A stretch of 64,000 nt of DNA from an uncultured Marinobacter sp. (GTDB taxonomy: Bacteria; Pseudomonadota; Gammaproteobacteria; Pseudomonadales; Oleiphilaceae), in assembly GCF_947259545.1 (NCBI RefSeq), contig NZ_CAMYMK010000008.1:620001-684000 (forward strand), written 5' to 3'. Positions 42,415-53,414 of the stretch are shown here, piece after piece; position 1 is the stretch's first letter, and every line of letters starts with the position of its first letter. The translations under genes and the position numbers were made by a program. A model generated the notes under the pieces. It did not search any database, was not told where the DNA came from, and saw nothing but the letters and a program-made list of their open reading frames with translations.

Positions 42415-43337
42415 CGGACAGAACTCAATACTTCCAGGTGGGCGTTGACGCTTTCTGCCAGCGCCCTCAGGTGGTACCCCCCCTCCAGAGTTGAAATGAT
42501 CCGGTCATTGGCGTGGTCACTGGCCACGCTGGTGAGCATTTCCGTCAACCAGCGGTAGTCATCCACTTCCAGATTCAGCTCCGCCATCGGGTCAAGCCGA
42601 TGGCCGTCGAACCCTGCCGACACCAGGATCACCTGGGGCCTGAAATCCTGCAGCTTTTTCAGCCAGCCGGCTTCCACGGCTTTGCGGTAGTCCAGTGCCG
42701 AGCAGTTCGATTCAATGGGGATGTTGACGATATTTTCCGGCTGACGGTGCACGTGTGAGTGGGGGTAGAACGGGTGCTGAAAGCTGGAGCACATCAGTAT
42801 ACGTTCGTCACCACCAATAATGTCAGCCGTGCCGTTACCCTGATGCACATCAAAATCGATAATGGCGACCCGTTCCAGATGATGGAAGTTCAGTGCCCGC
42901 ATCGCGGCCAGGGCAATGTTGTTGTAAAAGCAGAATCCCATGGATTTGCTGCGCTCGGCATGGTGCCCGGGAGGCCGCGCGCAGACAAAGGCATTGGTGA
43001 CCTGAGAGCTCATCACCATGTCGACGGCCTGGATATTGGCTCCGGCTGCCAGTCGTGCGGCGCGCAGGGTGTCTGGCATCATGGCGGTATCAGGATCGGT
43101 GAAGACCCGCCCCCGGGTCGGTTGCATCAGGTCCAGCTGGTGGAGGTATTTCTCCGGGTGGACGGTCAGTAGTTGGTCCCGGGTGATTTCATCCGGTCGC
43201 ACCCAGTCCAGTACATCACTCATTCCGGAATCAGACAGGTAACTGATGATGGCGGAAAGCCGCTCCGGCGACTCCGGGTGTTCCGGGCCCATGTTGTGCT
43301 TCAGGCAGTCATCGTGAGAGAAGAACGCTGTGGTCAT
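42411..43337 (-). CDS. Histone-deacetylase-family protein (acetylpolyamine hydrolase-like)
   Basis: A 308-residue zinc hydrolase of the class II HDAC/acetoin-utilisation superfamily. Substrate-site and metal residues are evident: GPEHPESPERL at the start, CARPPGHHAERSKSMGFC (His pair), AIIDFDVHQGNGTADI (Asp-x-His) and VSAGFDGHRLDP (Asp). It probably removes acyl groups from small amines or proteins. The divergent neighbour at 43541 encodes a Pat-like acetyltransferase, so a writer/eraser link is possible but not shown. Confidence 0.88.
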   Translation of the reverse strand: MTTAFFSHDDCLKHNMGPEHPESPERLSAIISYLSDSGMSDVLDWVRPDEITRDQLLTVHPEKYLHQLDLMQPTRGRVFTDPDTAMMPDTLRAARLAAGANIQAVDMVMSSQVTNAFVCARPPGHHAERSKSMGFCFYNNIALAAMRALNFHHLERVAIIDFDVHQGNGTADIIGGDERILMCSSFQHPFYPHSHVHRQPENIVNIPIESNCSALDYRKAVEAGWLKKLQDFRPQVILVSAGFDGHRLDPMAELNLEVDDYRWLTEMLTSVASDHANDRIISTLEGGYHLRALAESVNAHLEVLSSVR

Positions 43338-43540
43338 ATGGATCCTGACTACTCTTATCCCGCATGCGTTTATCCTGCATGGGAGGTTTCTGCTTGTATT
43401 TCCATCAATATTATCAGGGATGGTAGGTGGTTGCCGCGTTTCTTTGGTCTTATAGGGGTAATCGACATTTTACATCAGGAAACAACCGCCTAAGATAAGG
43501 ATAGCCTCATCAACGATTGAAAACGGCAAGGAGTTTGCGT

Positions 43541-46285
43541 TTGAGCACCCGCTATCTGGAAAGTCTCTTTAACCCTTCGTCCATAGTGGTGATCGGTGCT
43601 TCCGAGCGGGCGGACAACCTTGGCGGCATGGTGTTGCGTAATCTTCTGGGTGGCGGCTATCCGGGCCAACTCCTGGTGATCAACCAGAACGACTACGACA
43701 ACGTCCACGGCGTGCCTTGTGTCCGGAAGGTGTCGAAAATGGAGTTCTGCCCGGATCTGGCGATTATCTGTACACCGCCGGATACGGTGCCCAAAATGGT
43801 GCGCAAACTCGGCGAGGCGGGGGTACGTACCGCTATCGTAATGACGGGTGGGATGTCCCGTACCCACAGTAAAACCGGTCAGCCGTTGATGTATTCGGTT
43901 CGGGACGCCGCCCGGGAGACCGGAATCCGGGTGCTGGGTCCCAATACCATCGGGCTGATGGTGCCGGCGAGGAGCCTGAACGCAACCTATGCCCATATGG
44001 GCGCCATTCCGGGCAAGGTCGCGTTTGTCGGCCAGTCCGGTACTGTGGCCAGCTCCATTATCGACTGGGCGTTTGCCAGGGGTGTGGGTTTTTCCTACTT
44101 CCTGACCCTTGGCGACGGCATGGACATCGACCACGATGACCTGATCGATTACCTCGCCCAGGACAGCCAGACCCGCGCCATCCTGCTCCACATCGAGAAT
44201 ATCCCCAACCCCCGGCGCTTTATGTCGGCCGTTCGGGTTGCTTCCCGTACCAAGCCGGTCATTGCGGTCAAGAGCGGACGCACCCCGGAATCGGAATGGT
44301 TTGCCCATCAGTTGCCTGCCGGCGTCACACGTAGCGACCCGATATACGATGCCATGCTGCAGCGAGCCGGTGTGCTCCGGGTGGATGGTCTCGGCCAGAT
44401 GTTCGATGCCCTTGAGACCCTGACCCGAATGCGCCCGTTACGCCGGGAGACCCTGGCAATTATGGCCAATGGTGTGGGGCCGGGGGTGCTGGCGGTTGAC
44501 CGGCTGATTGATCTGGGTGGTGAGTTGGCCAGCCTGTCGGAGCATACCATCGAGGCGTTGGCGGAGAATCTGCCCCCGTACTGGACCCGGAAGAACCCCA
44601 TTGACCTCAACTACGATGCGTCCCCGGACCTGTATGCCAAAGCCATCAAGATCCTCGCCAAGGATCCGGAGGTGGCGAACGTATTGGTTATGTACGCTCC
44701 CAGTCTTACGGAAGACAGTCTGCAGATCGCCGATGCAGTGGTTCATGCCGCCAAGGGTAGCCGGTTGAATGTGTTTACCTGCTGGTTGGGGCAGAGCACC
44801 GTGATGGATGCCCGCGAGGAATTCTACCGCGCTGGGCTCCCGTCGTTTTTCAACCCGGAAAAGGCGGTAATGGCCTTTATGCAGCATGTGCGTCACCAGC
44901 GGGTTCAGCGCCTGCTCACGGAGACGCCGGAGTCGTTCACGGATCATTTCGATGACCGGACCCAGACCCGTCGTGTAGTGATGGGGGCTATGCGTTCCGG
45001 ACGGATGCACCTGTCGAACCGCGAAGCGCGGGAAGTGGTTCGGGATTACGGTATCAATACGATTGAAACCATTTACTGCGATGATGTGGAAGAGGTGCTG
45101 GAAGCATTCGCGGTAGAGCGTCGCCCGGTGGATATCACGGTGATTCATCAGCAGACCTGTTACCCGTTTCTGAAGCTGAGTACCGGGCAGCGTCGGTTCA
45201 AGGGGACCATTCAGAAGCTCAACAGTGAAGCCGCGATCATTGAATCCTGTCGGGTGCTGATGGACGAGTACCAACAGCATTTCCCGGACAGTGGGTTCCT
45301 CGGCTTTGCGGTGCAGCGATCCTACCAGCATGTGGGAGGGATCGAATTCAGCGTCGGTATTACCAGGGACTCGATCTTCGGGCCCCTGGTGGTGTGTGGT
45401 GCCGCCGGTGCCCAGATCAACGTCATGACCGACCGCCAGATTGCGCTACCGCCCCTGAACATGGTGCTGGCCCGGGAGCTATTGCGTCGTACCTATATGT
45501 ATAAGCTGTTGAAGGAACACAGCCTGAAGCCCGAGGAGGACATCCGGGCGGTGTCGGAAACCCTGGTAACCCTGTCCCAGATTGTGATCGATATTCCTGA
45601 GATCCGCGGCCTGGAAATTTCGCCACTACTGTTCAACGAGCAGGGCGCTGTCGCGGTGAACATTGCCATCGACCTGGACGACAAACCCGGGCGGCCAATC
45701 ATTCAACCCTATCCCCGGGAGCTGGAAGAGTGGATCATGCTGCCCAAGTCTGGTCGCAGGGTGATCATCCGACCGGTGTTGGCGGAAGATGAACCGGCCC
45801 ACCGGGCCTTTCATGAGCTGCAGTCACCGGAGTCCATTCGCTACCGGTTCTTTCAGTATCGCAAGCATTTCTCCCGTGAGGACGTCGCCCAGATGGTGCA
45901 GATCGACTACGACCGGGAAATGGTTTTCATCGCCAATGCCCCCAGGGAAGATGGGGAAGGGGAGGAAACCCTGGGAACCGTCCGCGTCTGGACCGATGCC
46001 GATAATCTTCGCTGCGAGTTCGCCGTCATGGTGCACGACAATATGAAGGGGGAAGGCCTCGGTGTTGCCTTGATGCAGAAGATGATTGATTACTGCCGGT
46101 CACGGGGAACCGTGGAAATGGTCGGTAACGTATTGCCGGATAACCGGCCCATGCTGCAGTTGGCGGAGCACCTCGGGTTCGAGATTCAGTACAACATGGA
46201 AGAGGAAGTGATGGATTTGCGGTTGGTGCTGAATGAACCGGATAAGGACTGGCAGCGGGAGCGTCTGCTCAAGAGCTCCCACTGA
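43541..46285 (+). CDS. Pat-like bifunctional acyl-CoA synthetase (NDP-forming)/GNAT acetyltransferase
   Basis: A 914-residue protein combining an NDP-forming acyl-CoA synthetase module (CoA-binding, ligase and ATP-grasp regions) with a C-terminal GNAT domain (about 770-905). It resembles Pat/YfiQ protein lysine acetyltransferases that silence acetyl-CoA synthetase in enteric bacteria. TTG 43541 is chosen because AAGGAG lies seven bases upstream and the resulting STRYLESLFNPSSIVVIGAS matches the family start. The GNAT part includes CEFAVMVHDNMKGEGLGVAL with the acetyl-CoA loop. An active ligase is alternative or additional. Divergent from the HDAC-family gene. Confidence 0.88.
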   Translation: MSTRYLESLFNPSSIVVIGASERADNLGGMVLRNLLGGGYPGQLLVINQNDYDNVHGVPCVRKVSKMEFCPDLAIICTPPDTVPKMVRKLGEAGVRTAIVMTGGMSRTHSKTGQPLMYSVRDAARETGIRVLGPNTIGLMVPARSLNATYAHMGAIPGKVAFVGQSGTVASSIIDWAFARGVGFSYFLTLGDGMDIDHDDLIDYLAQDSQTRAILLHIENIPNPRRFMSAVRVASRTKPVIAVKSGRTPESEWFAHQLPAGVTRSDPIYDAMLQRAGVLRVDGLGQMFDALETLTRMRPLRRETLAIMANGVGPGVLAVDRLIDLGGELASLSEHTIEALAENLPPYWTRKNPIDLNYDASPDLYAKAIKILAKDPEVANVLVMYAPSLTEDSLQIADAVVHAAKGSRLNVFTCWLGQSTVMDAREEFYRAGLPSFFNPEKAVMAFMQHVRHQRVQRLLTETPESFTDHFDDRTQTRRVVMGAMRSGRMHLSNREAREVVRDYGINTIETIYCDDVEEVLEAFAVERRPVDITVIHQQTCYPFLKLSTGQRRFKGTIQKLNSEAAIIESCRVLMDEYQQHFPDSGFLGFAVQRSYQHVGGIEFSVGITRDSIFGPLVVCGAAGAQINVMTDRQIALPPLNMVLARELLRRTYMYKLLKEHSLKPEEDIRAVSETLVTLSQIVIDIPEIRGLEISPLLFNEQGAVAVNIAIDLDDKPGRPIIQPYPRELEEWIMLPKSGRRVIIRPVLAEDEPAHRAFHELQSPESIRYRFFQYRKHFSREDVAQMVQIDYDREMVFIANAPREDGEGEETLGTVRVWTDADNLRCEFAVMVHDNMKGEGLGVALMQKMIDYCRSRGTVEMVGNVLPDNRPMLQLAEHLGFEIQYNMEEEVMDLRLVLNEPDKDWQRERLLKSSH

Positions 46286-46337
46286 CAGTCAAGTGTCCCG
46301 TCTGGCTAATTCGTTAACCTGCTGCGTGACACTAGCT

Positions 46338-47267
46338 TCAGGCCTCTTCGACAATCGCTGAACGGTCTTCGCCACCCAGGGCTTCCAGCAGGCCCGGAAT
46401 GAGCCTGGCCAGTTCCAGGGTCATCAGCGCAAACGCAGCATCAAAGCGGGCGGCAGCGTCATCCGCATCCACGTCGTCGAGTTTCTCCTGCAGGGTATCG
46501 CCGAATTTGAGTCGGCGGATGCCCAACTCCTCGTCCAGTACGAACGACAGGCTGTCGTCCCAGGTGACGGCCAGCTTGGTCACCTGCATACCCGTGTCGA
46601 GGTGGTTGCGGATCTCGTCGGCCTGGAGGTCAAGCCCCTTACAGCGCACAACCCCACCGTCTTCGGATGGATCCTTGAGCTCGCATTCGCTTCCCAGTTC
46701 GATTGTGGACGGCAGGTCAATGCTCTCATTCAGCCAGCCAGTGAAGGTGAAGGCCGGGGCCTGCTCCACAGCCGGTGGTCTGACCGGCAGGGAACCGAGG
46801 CTCTTGCGCAGGAATGACGCCAGATCTTCAGCCTGCTTGGAGGAACCGGCGTCGACGACAAGCACGCCGTCTTTGGGTGCCAGATAGGCGAAGCAGCGGC
46901 GGTTTTTGGAGAAGGCCTGGGGTAGCATTTCCAGCATCACCTGTTCCTTGATCTCCTCTTTTTCCTTGCGGCGTACCTTGCGACCCTGTTCGGCTTCAAT
47001 GGCTTCGGCACGCTCTTCGACCAACTCCTTTACGACGGGGCCAGGCAGGATTTTCTCTTCCTTACGCAGTGCGACGAGATGATAGCCGTTGGTGCTGTGC
47101 ACCAGCATGTCGCTGTGTTTACCCAGCGGCGGGACCCACCCCTGGCGTGTGGTTTCCTGTGGACCGCAAGGCTTGAATACATCGCTCTGCAGCTTTTCTT
47201 CCAAAGCTTCAGCGGTAATATCGAAAGGCTTGGTAAAACGAAAAACACGGGCATTACGAAACCACAT
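46338..47267 (-). CDS. rdgC: Recombination-associated protein RdgC
   Basis: A 309-residue ring-forming DNA-binding protein that limits RecA activity. The family N-terminus MWFRNARVFRFTKPF is clear, with GWVPPLGKHSDMLVHSTNGY and LEMLPQAFSKNR. Length matches the family (about 300). A ribosome site AAGGAT lies before ATG. Downstream of DUF2788 on the same strand; the gap of 89 bases leaves its cotranscription open. Confidence 0.95.
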   Translation of the reverse strand: MWFRNARVFRFTKPFDITAEALEEKLQSDVFKPCGPQETTRQGWVPPLGKHSDMLVHSTNGYHLVALRKEEKILPGPVVKELVEERAEAIEAEQGRKVRRKEKEEIKEQVMLEMLPQAFSKNRRCFAYLAPKDGVLVVDAGSSKQAEDLASFLRKSLGSLPVRPPAVEQAPAFTFTGWLNESIDLPSTIELGSECELKDPSEDGGVVRCKGLDLQADEIRNHLDTGMQVTKLAVTWDDSLSFVLDEELGIRRLKFGDTLQEKLDDVDADDAAARFDAAFALMTLELARLIPGLLEALGGEDRSAIVEEA

Positions 47268-47356
47268 CAGGGTCGATCCTTGTCAGAGTTTCAAAATGGG
47301 GAAGGGATGATACGGCCACCGGTCAGTGGCCGTAAAGTGCTAACGCTGGCGGCACA

Positions 47357-47557
47357 TCACAGCTGCATGATTTCTACCATGACGGTTTTTACAATGAAGC
47401 CGACGACGCCTGCGCCCAACACGGTAAACAGGGCAATGGTGCCAAAACGGCCGGCCTGAGACTTCTTGGCGAGATCCCAGACAATAAAACCCATCCAGAT
47501 GATCAGGCCGGTGAGAAGTACCAGCATGGCAATCTGGGAAAAGACTGCTTCGTTCAT
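47357..47557 (-). CDS. DUF2788 small membrane protein
   Basis: A 66-residue protein with two TM helices (about 9-29, IAMLVLLTGLIIWMGFIVWD; about 41-60, IALFTVLGAGVVGFIVKTV) joined by a short basic loop (AKKSQAGRFG). This matches the DUF2788 family, of unknown function, widespread in gammaproteobacteria. It lies 26 bases after yaaA on the same strand. Confidence 0.8.
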   Translation of the reverse strand: MNEAVFSQIAMLVLLTGLIIWMGFIVWDLAKKSQAGRFGTIALFTVLGAGVVGFIVKTVMVEIMQL

Positions 47558-47583
47558 TCAATACTCCGGAAATAATGACAGGG

Positions 47584-48354
47584 TTACTGTTCATCCCGCA
47601 GGAACAGCCAGTTCTTCTCATCTGACTGTTCTTCGCAGAAGTAGTAACCCTCAAGGTTAAAGCCTTTCAGATCGTCCGCCTGGGTAATGCCGTTTTGAAT
47701 GGCATAGCGGCACATCAATCCACGGGCCTTCTTGGCGTAGAAGCTGATCATCTTGTACTGGCCGTTCTTCCAGTCCTTGAACTGTGGCGTGATCAGGCGG
47801 CCTTTCAGGTCCTTCTTGCGAACGCTTTTGAAATATTCGTTGGAAGCGAGGTTGACCAGAACACCGTCATCCTCTGCCAGCAATCGGTTCAGTTCACCCG
47901 TGATCCGGCCGCCCCAGAACGCGTAAAGATCTTTGCCGCGGGTGTTCTCGAACTTCGTGCCCATCTCCAGCCGGTAGGGTTGCATCAGATCCAGGGGCTT
48001 GAGCACGCCGTAAAGGCCGGAGAGCATGCGCAGGTGTTTCTGGGCAAACTCGAACTCTTTGTCACTGAAGCTTTCAGCATCCAGGCCGGTGTAAACATCG
48101 CCCTTGAACGCGAGGATAGCCTGGCGGGCATTCTCCGGTGTAAATGGCGTATGCCATTGCTGGAACCGGTCGGCATTCAGTTGTCCCAGCTTGTCGCTGA
48201 TGTTCATCAGGTTGCTGACCTGATGAGGTTCCAGAGTCTTGAGCTGGTCGACCAGTTCGCAGGCGTCATCCAGGAAGTCCGGCTGGCTGAATGTCTCGGT
48301 CGCCAGCGGGCTCTCGTAATCCAGGGTTTTGGCCGGGGAAATAACCATCAACAT
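47584..48354 (-). CDS. yaaA: Peroxide stress protein YaaA
   Basis: A 256-residue member of the YaaA/DUF328 family that lowers free iron during peroxide stress in E. coli; it is a DNA-binding protein of novel fold. The start [17 protein letters not shown], the YTGLDAESF and [18 protein letters not shown] segments and the C-terminal [12 protein letters not shown] are diagnostic. Part of the minus-strand run ubiG-mupP-yciK-grx-yaaA; it starts 12 bases after the glutaredoxin-like gene. Confidence 0.95.
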   Translation of the reverse strand: MLMVISPAKTLDYESPLATETFSQPDFLDDACELVDQLKTLEPHQVSNLMNISDKLGQLNADRFQQWHTPFTPENARQAILAFKGDVYTGLDAESFSDKEFEFAQKHLRMLSGLYGVLKPLDLMQPYRLEMGTKFENTRGKDLYAFWGGRITGELNRLLAEDDGVLVNLASNEYFKSVRKKDLKGRLITPQFKDWKNGQYKMISFYAKKARGLMCRYAIQNGITQADDLKGFNLEGYYFCEEQSDEKNWLFLRDEQ

Positions 48355-48366
48355 GTCAGGCTGTCC

Positions 48367-48600
48367 TCATTGCAGAAAAGTCAGTAACTGGTCCCGGTTG
48401 AAGGGCCAGTCCAGCTCGGCGCCGGTGTCGTTGCGTCGCAACACCGGGATACGGGTGCCGTACCGCTCCACCAGGGCCTCGGACTGGGCAATGTCCACCA
48501 CATCCACAGGGATGGGAGCCGGCATGGGAGTGTTTACGAGCAGGGCTTCGGCCAGTTCACACAGGTGGCACTGGGACGTGGTATAAAACAGCAATTCCAT
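48367..48600 (-). CDS. Glutaredoxin-family protein
   Basis: A 77-residue thioredoxin-fold protein with the redox motif C-H-L-C in YTTSQCHLCELAEAL and the cis-Pro loop TRIPVLRR. Members of this short family occur beside yciK-type genes; substrate unknown. Its ATG overlaps the yciK stop (TAATG), so translation is coupled. Confidence 0.85.
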   Translation of the reverse strand: MELLFYTTSQCHLCELAEALLVNTPMPAPIPVDVVDIAQSEALVERYGTRIPVLRRNDTGAELDWPFNRDQLLTFLQ

Positions 48601-49349
48601 TATTTCGGCTGAGCGTCCAGTTGTTGGCCATTGACGCCTGCGCTGTCCTTACCCATCAGGTACAGGTAGCTCGGCATCAGCTCTTCCGGAGCCGGGTTCT
48701 GCCGGGGATCTTCCGCCGGGTAAGCGTGGGCGCGCATGTTGGTGCGGGTGGCTCCGGGGTTCAGGCTGTTGACGCGCACATTGTGGCGCTCGTCGTCCAG
48801 TTCCTCTGACAGTAGCTGGCTCAACCCTTCCACTGCGAATTTCGATACGGCGTAGGCGCCCCAGTAGGCTTTGGCCTTGCGTCCGACGCCCGACGACGTA
48901 AAGATGACCGAGGCATCGGTAGACTGGCGCAGCAATGGAATGACAGCGCGTGTCAGCAGGAATGGGGCAGTGGCGTTGACTTGCATAACCTGGTTCCAGG
49001 TTTCCGGATCGTACAACTCCACCGGGCTGCGAGTACCGAGGATGCCGGCATTGTGCAACAGACCGTCAAGCCGACCGAAGTTGTCTTCAATGGTCATGGC
49101 CAGCTCTTCGTACTCCTTGACCGCCGCGCCTTCCAGATTCAGGGGCGCAATGGCTGGTTTGGGGTGGCCGGCAGCCTCAATTTCATCGTAGACGGATTCC
49201 AGTTTTGATACGGTCCGGCCGAGAAGGACCACGGTGGCGCCATGGGCGGCGTAAGCCTTTGCAGCTACACGGCCGATGCCGCTGCCGGCTCCCGTCACCA
49301 TGATGATGCGGTCTTTCAGCAGATCTGCCGGTGCCTGATAATCTTGCAT
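48600..49349 (-). CDS. yciK: YciK-family short-chain oxidoreductase
   Basis: A 249-residue classical SDR: NAD(P) motif TGAGSGIG, LLHNAG, catalytic Ser in VIFTSSGVGR and Y-x-x-x-K in WGAYAVSKFAVEG. The EDPRQNPAPEELMPSYLYLM segment is typical of YciK, whose substrate is not established. Position after ubiG-mupP is conserved in Pseudomonas relatives. Confidence 0.9.
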   Translation of the reverse strand: MQDYQAPADLLKDRIIMVTGAGSGIGRVAAKAYAAHGATVVLLGRTVSKLESVYDEIEAAGHPKPAIAPLNLEGAAVKEYEELAMTIEDNFGRLDGLLHNAGILGTRSPVELYDPETWNQVMQVNATAPFLLTRAVIPLLRQSTDASVIFTSSGVGRKAKAYWGAYAVSKFAVEGLSQLLSEELDDERHNVRVNSLNPGATRTNMRAHAYPAEDPRQNPAPEELMPSYLYLMGKDSAGVNGQQLDAQPK

Positions 49350-49397
49350 AACCTGTCTCCGATTTGGGAAACCGATGGGTCTAACGTTTGAGTGGGG

Positions 49398-50057
49398 CTA
49401 TTGTAACAGTTTTGCCAGGTCCTGGACGGTGTCGGCCACCAGGTCTGCTTGCCACAGGTCAACGGTCTCGGGTTCCTCGATGTAGCCATAACGCACGGCA
49501 ATGGTCTTCATGCCGGCATTGCGGCCAGCTTCGATATCCCGCTCATGATCGCCTACGTAGATGCCCTTGGCCGGATCGGCGCCTATATGTTCACAGGCGA
49601 GGTGAAGGGCCTCGGGGTGGGGTTTGCGGTGGGTGACGTGATCCGGGCAGACCACCACGGCACAGCGTTGCGCCAGACCAAGGGCTGCGACCAGTGGGGC
49701 GGCGAAGCGTACCGGCTTGTTGGTGACAATGCCCCAGGGAATGTTCCGGGACTCCAGATCACGGAGAATGGCGTCCATGCCCTCGAATAACCGGGTTTCA
49801 ATGGCGACACCTTCCTCGTACAGGTCCAGAAAGGCCGTGTGCTTCTCCAGATAGTCCGGGTGCTCCGGTTCCAGCCCGAAACCAACGCGGATCATTGCCC
49901 GTGCGCCGTTGGAAACGGAGCGGCGGATGGTTTCCGGTGGCAGCGGTTCCAGGCCGTGATGGCCCCGCAACAGGTTCAGGCAGCGAATAAAATCCGGCGC
50001 GGTATCTATCAGTGTGCCGTCCAGATCGAACAGCACGGTCGAAGGGTGCAGGTTCAC
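49398..50057 (-). CDS. mupP: HAD phosphatase MupP (N-acetylmuramate 6-phosphate phosphatase)
   Basis: A 219-residue HAD-IA phosphatase with motif [13 protein letters not shown], motif II VTNKP and motif [17 protein letters not shown]. By sequence alone it could be a phosphoglycolate phosphatase, but the gene order ubiG-mupP-yciK is that of Pseudomonas, where the protein is MupP, acting in the cell-wall recycling route that confers intrinsic fosfomycin tolerance. Its start overlaps the end of ubiG by four bases. Confidence 0.8.
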   Translation of the reverse strand: MNLHPSTVLFDLDGTLIDTAPDFIRCLNLLRGHHGLEPLPPETIRRSVSNGARAMIRVGFGLEPEHPDYLEKHTAFLDLYEEGVAIETRLFEGMDAILRDLESRNIPWGIVTNKPVRFAAPLVAALGLAQRCAVVVCPDHVTHRKPHPEALHLACEHIGADPAKGIYVGDHERDIEAGRNAGMKTIAVRYGYIEEPETVDLWQADLVADTVQDLAKLLQ

Positions 50058-50782
50058 GGTTGCGAGTCACCCTCCCGGGTGTCCAGAGCGTGCATCATGT
50101 AGTTCACGTCCACGTCCCGTCCAAGGCGGTACACCTTGGTGACCGGGTTGTACGTCATGCCGGTCAGCTCCTGTACATCCAGCCCCGCATGACGGAGATG
50201 ATCCGACATTTCTGACGGACGGATGAACTTGCGCCATTCATGTGTGCCCTTGGGCAGTAATCCCAACACGTATTCCGCGCCAACAATGGCAAACAGGAAG
50301 GACTTGGGGTTGCGGTTGATGGTGGAGACAAACAGGTGGCCGCCAGGCTTGAGCATGGCAGCACAGGCCTTGATGACCGATGATGGATCGGGCACGTGCT
50401 CCAGCATTTCCAGGCAGGTCACCACATCGTACTGCCCGGCGTGTTCCGGATCCGCCGCCAGGGCTTCCACGGTGATTTGCCGGTAGTCCACCTTGATACC
50501 GCTCTCCAGGCCATGCAGCCTGGCCACCGACAAGGGGGCTTCACCCATGTCGATCCCGGTGACGTGGGCACCACGGCGCGCCATACCTTCTGACAACAGA
50601 CCACCGCCACAGCCCACATCCAGAACCTTTTTACCGGCAAGCGGCGCGCGTTCGTCGATGTAGTTCAGGCGCAGGGGATTGATGTCATGCAGCGGTCGGA
50701 ATTCGCTGGTCGGATCCCACCAACGGCTGGCAAGAGCCTCGAACTTGGCGATTTCGTTGTGGTCTACATTCTGATTGCTCAT
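50054..50782 (-). CDS. ubiG: Ubiquinone O-methyltransferase UbiG
   Basis: A 242-residue SAM-dependent methyltransferase acting twice in ubiquinone synthesis. The family N-terminus ([29 protein letters not shown]), the SAM motif [16 protein letters not shown] and the domain [11 protein letters not shown] are clear. Length matches E. coli UbiG (240). It starts 52 bases downstream of mtaD and overlaps mupP. Confidence 0.96.
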   Translation of the reverse strand: MSNQNVDHNEIAKFEALASRWWDPTSEFRPLHDINPLRLNYIDERAPLAGKKVLDVGCGGGLLSEGMARRGAHVTGIDMGEAPLSVARLHGLESGIKVDYRQITVEALAADPEHAGQYDVVTCLEMLEHVPDPSSVIKACAAMLKPGGHLFVSTINRNPKSFLFAIVGAEYVLGLLPKGTHEWRKFIRPSEMSDHLRHAGLDVQELTGMTYNPVTKVYRLGRDVDVNYMMHALDTREGDSQP

Positions 50783-50834
50783 AGTCAGTTCTGCCTGATT
50801 GAAAATAGGGTAACGGTCAGGGGACGTGTCCGTC

Positions 50835-52166
50835 TCATTGATTACGAATCCGGTCAGACCAGGATTGCACCCTGAGCATCAGGTCCGGCACGTCGATCCG
50901 GGTCAGCCGGCCATCCTGCACCTGGGGAATGCCGTTGATCCAGCTGTGGCTGACCTGACGGCCGTGGTTGCTGTACACCAGATGCGACGCCGGGTCATAA
51001 ACCGGCTGCAGGAAGGGGTCGCTCAAATCGACAGCTATGATATCTGCCAGTTTACCACTTTCCAGTGAGCCAAGGTCGCGTTCGCGACCCAGAGCCCTGG
51101 CACCCTGTATGGTGGCCATGGCAATGGCCTGATGGGCGGGCAGTGCGGCTGCATCCCCGGCCACCACCTTGGCGACCATGGCCGCGGTGCGGAGTTCCCC
51201 AAACAGGTCCAGGTCATTGTTGCTGGCAGCGCCGTCGGTACCAATGGCGATGTTAATGCCAGCCTCTGACAGCTTCTGCACCGGGCACAGCCCGCTGGCG
51301 AGCTTGAGGTTGGACTCCGGGCAGTGAATCACATGGGCGCCGGACTGTTGCAGTAAGGCGATATCGGAGTCGTCAATCTGGGTCATGTGCACACACTGGG
51401 TGCGGTTGTTGAGAACGCCCAGATCTGCGAGCCTGGCAGTGGGGCGTTTGCCGGACTTCTCCAGTGCTTCCGCTACCTCAAACTCTGTTTCATGCAGGTG
51501 AATGTGGATTGGCGCACCGGTGTCGGCTGACAGTGCCACCGCCCGCGTCATCGGGTCATCGGATACCGTGTACGGTGCGTGGGGACCGATGGCCGGCATG
51601 ATGTAATCATCCCCTTGCCATTGCCGGATAAAGTCCGCCCCTTTGCTGAGATACTCATCCGGACCGGAGCCCCAGGGCGTCGGAAAGTCCAGCAGCGGAA
51701 AGCAGACCTGCGCGCGCATCCCGGCATCGTGGGCCATCTGGGCGACCACCTCCGGAAAGAAGTACATGTCCGAAAACGTGGTGGTGCCGGTGCGCAGCAT
51801 TTCGGCCATGGCCAGCTGGGTGCCATCGGCAATGAACTCCTCGCTGATAAACGCACCTTCGGCGGGCCAGATATGATCGTTCAGCCAGGTCATCAGCGGC
51901 AGGTCGTCTGCCATACCCCGGAACAGTGACATGGCAGCATGCCCATGCATGTTGATCAGACCCGGCAATACCACGTGGTTGTCCAGGTCTATGGTTTCAC
52001 GGACATGGAAGCGGGTGTCGGCCTCTTCCCGGGGTACCACCGCTGCAATCCGGTCGCCCTGGATGATCACTGCCTGATTGTGCAGTACGGTATTAGCGGG
52101 TTCCACCGGAACGAGCCAGCGGGCGTTGATTCGAATATCGGCTGCAGTGATGGTATCTGCCGTCAT
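50835..52166 (-). CDS. mtaD: 5-methylthioadenosine/S-adenosylhomocysteine deaminase (MtaD-like)
   Basis: A 443-residue amidohydrolase of the TRZ/ATZ group. ATG 52166 ([17 protein letters not shown]) is taken over the longer frame, whose extra residues look non-coding. Metal-binding motifs are [13 protein letters not shown] (His-x-His), [25 protein letters not shown] and [16 protein letters not shown]. In Pseudomonas the homologue deaminates methylthioadenosine in methionine salvage and sits between mtnA and ubiG, exactly as here; mtnA is divergent. Confidence 0.88.
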   Translation of the reverse strand: MTADTITAADIRINARWLVPVEPANTVLHNQAVIIQGDRIAAVVPREEADTRFHVRETIDLDNHVVLPGLINMHGHAAMSLFRGMADDLPLMTWLNDHIWPAEGAFISEEFIADGTQLAMAEMLRTGTTTFSDMYFFPEVVAQMAHDAGMRAQVCFPLLDFPTPWGSGPDEYLSKGADFIRQWQGDDYIMPAIGPHAPYTVSDDPMTRAVALSADTGAPIHIHLHETEFEVAEALEKSGKRPTARLADLGVLNNRTQCVHMTQIDDSDIALLQQSGAHVIHCPESNLKLASGLCPVQKLSEAGINIAIGTDGAASNNDLDLFGELRTAAMVAKVVAGDAAALPAHQAIAMATIQGARALGRERDLGSLESGKLADIIAVDLSDPFLQPVYDPASHLVYSNHGRQVSHSWINGIPQVQDGRLTRIDVPDLMLRVQSWSDRIRNQ

Positions 52167-52349
52167 GTACCCTGCCTTTTGGGTCCGTTTCGGGCCTCTG
52201 TCACCATGGACAGATCCCGGAGAATGTAGCCGGAAAGTATAACCAGCCACCGCCCGGAGAACTACCCTGGATTCAGGGCTGAGAATATTGCTTTAAGGCA
52301 GGTATACTGGCCTGCTCTTGTCATCTGTTTCATCTATCGGAGTTCGCTG

Positions 52350-53414
52350 ATGCCGAAGTCATCCAACCCGTCCGCAAGCCGTGCAATTGGGACTGTTGCC
52401 ATGCGTTGGCATGAGAGCAGTCTGGAGCTGCTGGACCAACGGCTACTTCCCGCGGAGGAGCACTGGATTACGCTGGAAGGCGCCGCCGGTGTGGCCCAGT
52501 GTATTCGCGATATGGTGGTGCGTGGCGCGCCTGCCATCGGTATCAGTGCCGCTTACGGGGTGGCGCTGGCGGCCCGCCATGCGGGCGGTGGCGACTGGCA
52601 AGCGGAAATAAAACAGGCCATCCGTGAGCTGGCGGCATCCCGCCCGACCGCAGTCAATCTGTTCTGGGCTCTGCAGATCATGGAGCAGGAGTTCCACGGC
52701 TGTCATTCGCTGGATGAGGCCGTTAAGCGCCTTTCGGCGATGGCAGTGCGCATCCATGAAGATGATCTGGCGGCTAACCTTGCCATGGCCGACCACGCCC
52801 TGGAATTCATGGCCCCGAAAGCACCGTTTTCGGTACTGACCCATTGCAACACCGGGGCACTGGCGACCGGAGGCTACGGCACAGCCCTGGGTGTTATTCG
52901 TCGTCTGCACGAGAAAAAACTATTGAAGCGGGTGTTTGCCGATGAAACCCGCCCCTGGCTCCAGGGGAGTCGGCTGACCGCGTGGGAGCTGGCGCGGGAG
53001 GGTGTTCCCGTGACCCTGAATGCCGATGGCGCAGCCGCTGCGATTCTCGCCCGCGGTGATGTCAAATGGGTTGTGGTGGGTGCTGACCGGATCACTGCCA
53101 ATGGTGATGTCGCCAACAAGATCGGTACCTATAGCCTGGCGGTGCTGGCACGCCATCACAAGGTCGGATTCATGGTGGTGGCGCCTTCAAGCACCGTGGA
53201 TATGGCTCTCGAGTCGGGACAGGATATTCCCATCGAGGAGCGCGAGGGCAGTGAGGTGAGACAGATCAAGGGTGTTTCTATTGCGCCGGACGGCGTGAGT
53301 GTGTTCAACCCGGTCTTTGATGTGACACCCGCCAGCCTGATCGATGTCATTGTTACCGAGAAAGGGGTTGTCCATAACCCCAATATTACGGGCATGAGGG
53401 CGTTATTCGGCTGA
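52350..53414 (+). CDS. mtnA: S-methyl-5-thioribose-1-phosphate isomerase
   Basis: A 354-residue isomerase of the methionine-salvage pathway. Diagnostic segments are [39 protein letters not shown], the catalytic Cys in that motif, [19 protein letters not shown] and [19 protein letters not shown] (Asp). It follows mtaD's product in the pathway and is divergent from it. The last 12 bases overlap the converging HTH gene. Confidence 0.95.
   Translation: MPKSSNPSASRAIGTVAMRWHESSLELLDQRLLPAEEHWITLEGAAGVAQCIRDMVVRGAPAIGISAAYGVALAARHAGGGDWQAEIKQAIRELAASRPTAVNLFWALQIMEQEFHGCHSLDEAVKRLSAMAVRIHEDDLAANLAMADHALEFMAPKAPFSVLTHCNTGALATGGYGTALGVIRRLHEKKLLKRVFADETRPWLQGSRLTAWELAREGVPVTLNADGAAAAILARGDVKWVVVGADRITANGDVANKIGTYSLAVLARHHKVGFMVVAPSSTVDMALESGQDIPIEEREGSEVRQIKGVSIAPDGVSVFNPVFDVTPASLIDVIVTEKGVVHNPNITGMRALFG

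Noticed and set aside
52251..52349. SAM riboswitch upstream of mtnA
   Set aside because: No conserved SAM-I/II pairing pattern or terminator was seen in this 99-base divergent gap.
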